A stretch of 64,000 nt of DNA from IMG/VR virus record IMGVR_UViG_3300025266_000005, positions 1 through 64,000 of that record; one strand, 5' to 3'. This document shows, in pieces, positions 41,758 through 47,816 of this stretch. Within the stretch, counting starts at the first letter, position 1; each line of letters opens with the position of its first letter. Source of the stretch: a virus. A program made the position numbers and the translations under genes. The notes beneath the pieces are model-generated. The model worked only from the letters and a program-made list of their open reading frames with translations. It ran no database searches and was not told the DNA's origin.

Positions 41758-42338
41758 TGACCTCAAACAAAATAACCGAATGTACTGATGAGAAGCAGTT
41801 GTGTGAGTGGTCTCCAAGAGTCGGAGAAACTGTTGAAATGACATTTGAGGTTGAAGAGTTAAACAACTGGTTTATTGCAGAGTGGCTAGGAGAGAGAGAC
41901 GGCAAACCAATTTACCGTGATTTAGAAGATGAGCCGCCATCTATTGTTTTGGCGGATACGATCAAGTATTTCATGCGCCCGCATACACCAAAGCCAAGCA
42001 ATAGCAGCACTGAATGGAGAAGAATGATGGAAATAAAAACAGACAACAGCAAAGTAATAGACCAGCTCCAAAAACAAAACGCTGAACAGGCTGCGAGGAT
42101 TGAGAGACTTGAAAAAGCAGTATTAATTGCAATACACGCGCTACCTGGTGGCGAGTCAAAGTCTGATGTCAGAGATATTTATGACGAAACCCCCGCCCAA
42201 TCTTTAGCGGCGCGGGATGCAGAAGTAGTTCATGCGTTTTTAAATAAACACGGCACTCGAACAGGCGACATTATTGAAATAGACATTATTGATTTGCCTC
42301 ATGGTAAGTATGGAAAACAACAAACCAATGGGGAGTGA
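41757..42338 (+). CDS. Hypothetical protein with coiled coil
   Basis: A 193-residue protein. The N-terminal part repeats the WxPxVGE beta motif of the preceding gene. Residues ~105-128 form a coiled coil (LQKQNAEQAARIERLEKAV). The end has AARDAEVVHAFLNKHG. A start at 41757 overlaps the previous stop (TGATG). No family recognised. Confidence 0.55.
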   Translation: MTSNKITECTDEKQLCEWSPRVGETVEMTFEVEELNNWFIAEWLGERDGKPIYRDLEDEPPSIVLADTIKYFMRPHTPKPSNSSTEWRRMMEIKTDNSKVIDQLQKQNAEQAARIERLEKAVLIAIHALPGGESKSDVRDIYDETPAQSLAARDAEVVHAFLNKHGTRTGDIIEIDIIDLPHGKYGKQQTNGE

Positions 42339-42595
42339 TGGGGATGAGTGAAATTATAAAAATTCTTGACAGCCGATTCGTTACTGATAGAGATATTCGG
42401 GTTACCAAAGCGCTTGTTTCCTCAGTTGAATATAGTGAATTAAAACAACGCATCACCGAACTTGAGCAGCAACTGAAAACGGCAAGAAAAGAAGCATTTA
42501 TTGCTGGAGTCATTAAAGGAAATCCAAGCGCCGAAGGCCGATCAACAGTTGACGAAGCTGCCGAAGAATACGCAAACAACCTAGAGGGTAAGTGA
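42338..42595 (+). CDS. Hypothetical early protein
   Basis: An 85-residue protein with a charged helical region (ELKQRITELEQQLKTARKEA). ATG 42338 has GGGGAG upstream; an internal ATG at 42344 is the alternative. Not recognised. Confidence 0.5.
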   Translation: MGMSEIIKILDSRFVTDRDIRVTKALVSSVEYSELKQRITELEQQLKTARKEAFIAGVIKGNPSAEGRSTVDEAAEEYANNLEGK

Positions 42596-42596
42596 T

Positions 42597-42821
42597 ATGG
42601 ATGATAGAGATGTAAGTACTTTTTTTGAGCCATGCCGGTGTGATGATAGATTTTCGATTGAGCCCCACGGTGATGCTTATGCGCTTTTCTACGGCAGATG
42701 CCCGCACAAGCATGGTTATAACTTCATGCGAATAAGCGAGGTTTCTTTTAATGCGCCTGATATGAAGGAAATAGAAAACGCATTAAATTCTCATCCGCAA
42801 CTAGTATCACGCCTAAATTGA
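42597..42821 (+). CDS. Hypothetical early protein
   Basis: A 74-residue protein with Cys/His content in CRCDD and CPHKHG, which may bind metal. It starts one base after the previous stop region. Not recognised. Confidence 0.5.
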   Translation: MDDRDVSTFFEPCRCDDRFSIEPHGDAYALFYGRCPHKHGYNFMRISEVSFNAPDMKEIENALNSHPQLVSRLN

Positions 42822-42835
42822 ATAAGGACTGACAA

Positions 42836-43039
42836 ATGCCCTTAATGAAAGTATCAGTCTACAGGAAGAAACGCTTTGCGGAAGGCTCACGGCCATCTGT
42901 GAACACTATTAAGAAATGGATTGATAACGGCGAAATTCAAGGTGAAATTATCGGTGGAATGTACTATGTTGATCTGGATAAGATTAAGCCAGCAAATCAC
43001 TTGGTTTCAAAGGTGCTGAGAAATGACGCCACGGCCTAG
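42836..43039 (+). CDS. xis: Excisionase (Xis-like)
   Basis: A 67-residue protein; YRKKRFAEGSRPSVNTIKKWIDNGEIQGEIIGG is the winged-helix of phage excisionases. It overlaps the int start by 17 bases, as in lambda. With Int it would excise the prophage. Confidence 0.8.
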   Translation: MPLMKVSVYRKKRFAEGSRPSVNTIKKWIDNGEIQGEIIGGMYYVDLDKIKPANHLVSKVLRNDATA

Positions 43040-44168
43040 AAAGCGCGGGAATAAAGACTTAGCCGGACTGAACCTGTATGTTCAGAAACGTGGTGAGCGT
43101 AACTATTACCAGTATAAGCACCCTATCACTGGCAAGTATCACGGTTTTGGTTTTGACCGAAAAGAAGCCATTGAAGCGGCGAAGCAATTACAGCAGTTAT
43201 TGAAACAAAACCCTGGTTTAGTTGGCAAAGTCGTTCAGCCTGCCGGTTCATTCTCAGAATACCTTGAATATTTCCGCGACGAAATCATTCCCCAAAAACG
43301 GGTAAACGGTCAGCCATTATCAGATAGTACCGTACGGGAATATTCACGCTTGATTAAAACCTTTATTGCCGAATTAGGCCATCATGGTTTTGAAACCATA
43401 CGCCAGTCGCATATAGCAGAATACTTAAACACGCGCTCAACAGCAGAGGTTTACAACAAACACAGAACCTTGCTGGTGATGATTTTCCGGCAAGCGGTTT
43501 CAGATGAAAAATACCCTGATAACATTGCTGAGAAAATAGTAAAGCGCGACATGGATAAAACCAAACGTCAGCCGCTTACGCTTGAGCAATACGAATTGAT
43601 ATACAACCATGCAAGCTTTGCCATAAAGAACGCTATGGAGCTATCCCTGAACGCTCTGCAACGCCGTAGTGATATCCAGAAGTGGCGATTTGATAGTAAA
43701 GAAGGTGATTTTTACCGAGTCGTGATTCAGAAAACCCGCAAGCATGGCAATAACTCAAATATTGAAATACCTGCATCATTGCCAGTGGCCTACTCTGCTG
43801 CAGGCGCTAAAACGCTTGATGATATTGTGCGTAATTGCCGTGATGAATACGCCTGCCCTTACCTGGTCCACGAACCACGGCAACGGCGTAAAGAGTCAAA
43901 AGAAAAAACACACTCGATGCAGTTATCGGTTAAACAAATTAGTGATGGATTTGCCGAAGCCAGAGAAGCGGCCGGCATTAAAATGGAAAACCCGCCAACG
44001 TTTCATGAGCTACTGGCATTAGGTGAATCGTTACGGGAAAAACAAGGATGGACAACGAAGCAGCTCCAGTTATTGCGTGGTCATCGTAAAGAGAAAACCA
44101 CGCAAGATTATCTGGATCGGCATATTGAATGGGTTAGGATTGAAATGCCGGAGATTTTAAGCAAATGA
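43023..44168 (+). CDS. int: Lambda-type tyrosine integrase with a mutated HxxR box
   Basis: A 381-residue protein. The N-terminal arm-binding domain resembles lambda Int (PRPRKRGNKDLAGLNLYVQK). The core-binding domain is at ~75-175. The catalytic domain has Arg214 (LQRRSD), a Lys at 237 or 240, His354 (RGH) and Tyr363 (TTQDYLDRH). Box II reads FHELLALG, so the second conserved Arg (HELR in relatives) is Leu331, codon CTG at 44013-44015. The enzyme is full length and otherwise intact; activity is expected to be poor or absent. Confidence 0.85.
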   Translation: MTPRPRKRGNKDLAGLNLYVQKRGERNYYQYKHPITGKYHGFGFDRKEAIEAAKQLQQLLKQNPGLVGKVVQPAGSFSEYLEYFRDEIIPQKRVNGQPLSDSTVREYSRLIKTFIAELGHHGFETIRQSHIAEYLNTRSTAEVYNKHRTLLVMIFRQAVSDEKYPDNIAEKIVKRDMDKTKRQPLTLEQYELIYNHASFAIKNAMELSLNALQRRSDIQKWRFDSKEGDFYRVVIQKTRKHGNNSNIEIPASLPVAYSAAGAKTLDDIVRNCRDEYACPYLVHEPRQRRKESKEKTHSMQLSVKQISDGFAEAREAAGIKMENPPTFHELLALGESLREKQGWTTKQLQLLRGHRKEKTTQDYLDRHIEWVRIEMPEILSK

Positions 44169-44258
44169 TTGAGCGCTATTGAGCGCTTTTGAGCGACCTT
44201 GATCGGTTACCTGATATATAAAAATACTTATGTAAAAAACTATTTTGGAGATATTAAT

Positions 44259-44546
44259 GTGAATATTGATATGGATAATGCGCATGAATGGAATACAGAC
44301 AAAATGCTTAACGAATCAATTGACAGCCCAATGGAGAGAAAAGCTGATGAGCAAATCAAAAACAAAGACATTGACGAACTACATAGCGGCGTAACCGCTT
44401 TAGTTGATGAATTATCAAAACGGGCCTGTAAGGCAGAAAGCAAGCTTTACGCGATCGAGTTTATTGTGGATGAGGCTATTAAAAATGGCTATTCAAATGG
44501 GTTTATCGCTGACGACATTCGCTACGAGTTAAATAAAAATGATTGA
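44259..44546 (+). CDS. Hypothetical protein downstream of int
   Basis: A 95-residue acidic protein (start GTG at 44259, eight bases after GGAG). Content is helical with KRACKAESKLYAIEFIVDEAI. Not recognised. It lies between int and att, where cargo is frequent. Confidence 0.55.
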   Translation: MNIDMDNAHEWNTDKMLNESIDSPMERKADEQIKNKDIDELHSGVTALVDELSKRACKAESKLYAIEFIVDEAIKNGYSNGFIADDIRYELNKND

Positions 44547-44709
44547 TAGAAACGCTGGAAGCTGGGTTTGCACATGCATCACCACTGGCAGGGTGTGGGA
44601 GGTGTTTAAATATAACCAAGCTGTGGCGGCAGATAAAACAAACGTGATTATGGTTGAGACTGCTATGGAATATTTAACGCGAATTAATGAAGAAATTAAA
44701 GAGGCTTGA
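44539..44709 (+). CDS. Small protein downstream of int, 56 residues
   Basis: An overlapping frame with ATG 44539 inside the end of the preceding gene. It reads as RNAGSWVCTCITTGRVWEVF and an amphipathic helix at the end. Not recognised. Support is the overlap and the reading frame only. Confidence 0.45.
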   Translation: MIDRNAGSWVCTCITTGRVWEVFKYNQAVAADKTNVIMVETAMEYLTRINEEIKEA

Positions 44710-44718
44710 GGTGACGGG

Positions 44719-45093
44719 ATGAGAAATATAAAGCTAAGGGCTTGGGATAAGCAGCGCAACGAGTGGTATGGGGCCAGCAACCCTGAAAGCTTGACGTTTA
44801 TTGACTTCTCAATATTTGGAGAGTGCACGCTTTTGTGTACACCAAGTGTTGAGGATTTAATGAATATTGAAATAACGCAAAAAACTGGACTAAAAGATAA
44901 AAACGGCGTTGAGATTTATGAGGGCGACTTTATCTCTGAGGGTGCAACGGTTTCTGTAATTGAATGGCTACCCAAGCACGCATCTTTTGGTTATAAGACA
45001 AAAACAAGCACAGTAAAGCTGTACGGATTTTTTGGGGAAGTGATCGGCAATATCTACGAAAACCCAGAATTGCTAGAAAAAACTGCTGCATAA
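44719..45093 (+). CDS. YopX-like protein
   Basis: A 124-residue protein. KLRAWDKQRNEWYGAS, EITQKTGLKDKNGVEIYEGDF and EVIGNIYENPELLE are the YopX family signature. YopX proteins are common in phages; their function is unknown. It is the last gene before att. Confidence 0.82.
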   Translation: MRNIKLRAWDKQRNEWYGASNPESLTFIDFSIFGECTLLCTPSVEDLMNIEITQKTGLKDKNGVEIYEGDFISEGATVSVIEWLPKHASFGYKTKTSTVKLYGFFGEVIGNIYENPELLEKTAA

Positions 45094-45127
45094 TACAGTA
45101 GTATATTATTTCTATATTATTCTTTAT

Positions 45128-45240
45128 TATTTTTAGTGAAAGACGAAAAGTAAAACACTGCCAACTTACTGAATTATATAGGGTAAATTGGTAGGCACGA
45201 ATGGATTCGAACCATCGACCCCCACCATGTCAAGGTGGTA
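45128..45240. repeat. Direct repeat / att copy 2 between the prophages
   Basis: This is identical to bases 1-113 and marks the junction of prophages A and B. Left of it is the int side of A, right of it the FkbM side of B. Confidence 0.9.
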
Positions 45241-45259
45241 CGGTAAAACGCGCAAACCT
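45189..45259 (-). tRNA. tRNA-Val(GAC)-like locus, second copy, degenerate 5' half
   Basis: The 3' half is identical to copy 1. The 5' half differs (CGCGTTTTACCG between acceptor and anticodon stems) and again leaves only 14 bases for the D arm. As in copy 1, an intact gene is expected only at the far right att of prophage B, outside the window. Confidence 0.55.
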
Positions 45260-45403
45260 ACTAGGGGCGTGATTTTACACCGTTTTTAGCTACTGTCAAA
45301 AATGGCATTTTCGGCATAATAAAAACAATGGGTTACGTGTTGGTTTCGGACTGAGTTTTACTTTTCGCTTTCGCCAAAAATTATTAATTAAAAGGTGAAA
45401 ACG

Positions 45404-46198
45404 ATGCTTAAGGAAATGCTGGTTGGTACAGGATTTGATGGTGTTTTATTGAGACTACGCACGAAAGCCGAATTATTAACTCAGGCCAATAAACGTTCAT
45501 TGTCTGTTGGCACTGTCATGAACGATCACCTTTCCACGTTTCTGGTGGTCAGGCTGTGCGATACTGATAAGGTATTTGTCGATATAGGCGCGCACATCGG
45601 ATCTATTATCTCTGAGGTTAAAGCGCATTCCAGTCCATCAAAAATAATTGCCTTTGAAGCGATACCAGATAAGGCCAAAAAACTTTCATCCAAATTCAAG
45701 GATGTTGAAGTTTATGAGTGCGCCGTGTCTGACAGCACTGGCCTTACCCGATTTTTTATCGATCAAAAGCTTAGCGGATACAGCTCGCTTAATAAGATGA
45801 AAAACTCCCGGGAAACTACCGTTGAAATGAACCTGGTGGACAACCTAGTTGACCGCAATGATGTTGACGTTATCAAGATTGATATTGAAGGTGCAGAGCT
45901 TGGCGCTTTACGTGGCAGTGTAAAACTGATTGAAAGATGTAAACCTGTGATCATGTTTGAGTCCGGGCCAAGTGAGGTACTGGGTTATACCAAAGAGGCT
46001 ATGTGGCAGTTCTTTGAATCACTTGGCTATCAGCTGTTCATCCCAAACCGTTTACCGCACTCAGCAAAAGGCTTAAGTCTTGAGGCATTTATCGATTCGC
46101 ACCAGTACCCAAGGCGAACCACCAATTATTTTGCAGTGCATAATTCGCGTATTGACGAGATAAAAACAAAGGCAATGAATATCCTCACTATGAAGTAA
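45404..46198 (+). CDS. FkbM-family methyltransferase, paralogue in prophage B
   Basis: A 264-residue close homologue of 265-1059, same length, same SAM motif (VFVDIGAHIGS) and same IKIDIEGAELG block. ATG 45404 follows AAGGTGAAAACG. Retention in both phages next to att suggests it benefits the lysogen or the phage. Surface-glycan methylation could block superinfection; this is an inference. Confidence 0.88.
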   Translation: MLKEMLVGTGFDGVLLRLRTKAELLTQANKRSLSVGTVMNDHLSTFLVVRLCDTDKVFVDIGAHIGSIISEVKAHSSPSKIIAFEAIPDKAKKLSSKFKDVEVYECAVSDSTGLTRFFIDQKLSGYSSLNKMKNSRETTVEMNLVDNLVDRNDVDVIKIDIEGAELGALRGSVKLIERCKPVIMFESGPSEVLGYTKEAMWQFFESLGYQLFIPNRLPHSAKGLSLEAFIDSHQYPRRTTNYFAVHNSRIDEIKTKAMNILTMK

Positions 46199-46204
46199 AT
46201 AATT

Positions 46205-46249
46205 TTGACTTAGGATAGCAAGGGATCATATTTTGTGATCTCTATCACA
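46205..46249 (+). promoter_or_regulatory. Promoter and CRP-like site of the VPLPA-CTERM gene
   Basis: TTGACT at 46205-46210, a 17-base spacer and ATATTT. At 46234-46249, TGTGATCTCTATCACA matches the CRP consensus TGTGA-N6-TCACA exactly in both halves. The site overlaps the predicted start of transcription, so repression, or activation of another promoter, is possible. Confidence 0.6.
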
Positions 46250-46268
46250 CTTCTATGGAGGGAGTCCC

Positions 46269-46781
46269 GTGAAAGCTATCCTATTCTTATCTTTTTTATT
46301 TTTCTCATCGGCCAGTCATTCTGCTTTTATTGCTATATGGGGTGACTCAACCCCATTTGGAGACAGTATTGGCGGATGTTTTGATGAAACTTGTTATGGT
46401 GAGTCATCTCCAGGTTACTTTACCGAAAATGGCGAAATTTTCTTACATAATGAAACTGTTTTTGTTCAGCTATACACAAAATATTTTGGCCCGAGTCAAT
46501 CAGCTTTGTTTTCATGGTCTGTAATAGGCCCGAATCCTTCAAAGGCCATATCCATTTCTTCAGGCCTAGATTCTTATTCCACAACCGCCCTGAGTGGGTC
46601 GACCTGGTTAAACCTAATCAATAACCAAGAATATTATTTCAGTGTCTTGGCGTTTGCATCTGGAATAGATACAGAGGTCTCATGGAGCGTAACCCCATCA
46701 GCCGTCCCCTTGCCTGCAAGTATTTTTTTTCTTGCTTCCTCATTATTAGGGCTAATAGGTATTCGAAGAAAGCTACTTTAA
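46269..46781 (+). CDS. Secreted VPLPA-CTERM (exosortase-sorted) cargo protein
   Basis: A 170-residue protein: signal peptide (LFLSFLFFSSASHSA), beta-type middle with a Cys pair, and the C-terminal tripartite tail VPLPA (146-150), hydrophobic helix, IRRK. This is the PEP/VPLPA-CTERM sorting signal processed by exosortases in organisms that make exopolysaccharide. The GTG start at 46269 has GGAGGGAG upstream. No counterpart exists at the same place in prophage A. The 3' end overlaps the Rz-like gene by 9 bases. Confidence 0.85.
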   Translation: MKAILFLSFLFFSSASHSAFIAIWGDSTPFGDSIGGCFDETCYGESSPGYFTENGEIFLHNETVFVQLYTKYFGPSQSALFSWSVIGPNPSKAISISSGLDSYSTTALSGSTWLNLINNQEYYFSVLAFASGIDTEVSWSVTPSAVPLPASIFFLASSLLGLIGIRRKLL

Positions 46782-47246
46782 CCTGACTTGACACGCGAGC
46801 AGTTGCTTGGTTATTCGCTCAATTCCGTCTCTGAGGGAATAATAATCCTGTCGAGCATCTGCATTAAGTTCGGGGGCGATTCCATTATCCACGCTGGCAC
46901 TGGATCCGGTTTCGGGCATGTTGTCGCTACTGGCTGGACAGCTTGCGTTGACGCGCAACCGCTTACGGCCAGCATCAACATCAGCACGAAGCTGGTTGTT
47001 TTGCTTCTCTGCATCACGCAGTAAAGTATATTGTTCAGCCTCAACAACTGCCCATTTAGCCTGTTTAGTATCGAGTTCATCTTGCAATTCCCATTGTTTA
47101 TTGGCTGCAGTCACAGTAATTGCTTTCAGTGTTTCTGCTGTTCTGGCGTTTAACTCAGCAATCTGCTCACCCATCCGCCAGCCTTGTATTTGCCAGCCTG
47201 CAACGAACGTCAGGCACGCAACGGTGATAAGAATGTATTTATTCAT
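46773..47246 (-). CDS. rz: Rz-like inner-membrane spanin, prophage B
   Basis: A 157-residue protein with the same architecture as 1052-1525: N-terminal membrane segment, then a charged coiled coil. Most differences are conservative. The ATG at 47246 overlaps the endolysin stop by 8 bases. Confidence 0.85.
   Translation of the reverse strand: MNKYILITVACLTFVAGWQIQGWRMGEQIAELNARTAETLKAITVTAANKQWELQDELDTKQAKWAVVEAEQYTLLRDAEKQNNQLRADVDAGRKRLRVNASCPASSDNMPETGSSASVDNGIAPELNADARQDYYSLRDGIERITKQLLACQVRLK
46811..47014 (-). CDS. rz1: Rz1-like spanin lipoprotein, prophage B
   Basis: A 67-residue embedded lipoprotein with lipobox AVSGC and Pro-rich CPKPDPVPAW. The lipobox and last 20 residues are nearly identical to prophage A. 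Confidence 0.82.
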   Translation of the reverse strand: MQRSKTTSFVLMLMLAVSGCASTQAVQPVATTCPKPDPVPAWIMESPPNLMQMLDRIIIPSETELSE

Positions 47247-47757
47247 AAAGACCCGCTAAACAAAGGTTGTCACGCTCAGCTTGCCTGCGGTTATAAAGCC
47301 CCTGAATGAACCTTCCACTCGCATAAGACCAGTTTGGTTTACCGCTGAATGTATTTGCGAGTAACTTGCAGCCTTTCAAATAATCACCACGGTTAATGTG
47401 ACGCACTGATTGACTCTTACATGCCTTGGGCGCGCCTACGTTCCAAGCTAATGAAGAAACAGCGTCAAACACGCCTTGTGGTGGCTCATGCGTTAAACAG
47501 CTCAGCAGCTCCAGCTGAACTTTAGTTAACGCAACACTCATCACCCGATCACATTTTTCTTTTGGCCAGTATTCACCAACAATAACCGGCTCATCTGTCA
47601 CGTACTTAGTGATACCGTGACACGCTGTAGGCAGTCCGCCTGCAAACTTATCGGCGTAAACGGTCATACCTTCACTACCGCCCTCCCATAACGCCAGAAA
47701 CACCATTAAAGGGATGGATGCCAGCGATAAACCACCAACCTTTGCCAATCTATTCAT
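47239..47757 (-). CDS. Endolysin, GH24 lysozyme-like, prophage B
   Basis: A 172-residue close homologue of 1518-2036 with the same hydrophobic N terminus, Glu25, Asp36 and Thr44. The C-terminal third varies most. Confidence 0.86.
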   Translation of the reverse strand: MNRLAKVGGLSLASIPLMVFLALWEGGSEGMTVYADKFAGGLPTACHGITKYVTDEPVIVGEYWPKEKCDRVMSVALTKVQLELLSCLTHEPPQGVFDAVSSLAWNVGAPKACKSQSVRHINRGDYLKGCKLLANTFSGKPNWSYASGRFIQGLYNRRQAERDNLCLAGLYE

Positions 47758-47773
47758 GCTTTACTCCAGGCAT

Positions 47774-47793
47774 AAAAAACCGCCCTGAGGCGG
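47774..47793 (-). terminator. Intrinsic terminator upstream of the endolysin
   Basis: CCGCC-TCAG-GGCGG on the minus strand followed by six T, the counterpart of 2053-2074. Confidence 0.78.
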
Positions 47794-47816
47794 CTTGATA
47801 TGGCTTACATTAGAAA

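Larger units (their letters stand above)
1..45240. mobile_element. Prophage A, lambda-organised short-tailed myovirus, att to att
   Basis: The element is bounded by two copies of a tRNA-Val-derived direct repeat (1-113 and 45128-45240). It holds a full set of modules: terminase to fibres, lysis, cro/cI switch, replication, recombination, xis and int. A sheath, tube and baseplate-J protein are present, so the virion should have a contractile tail. The order matches lambda logic: cI between two divergent early promoters, a late operon after a Q-like position, and int near att. The left boundary may extend before base 1, which is the window edge. Confidence 0.93.
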
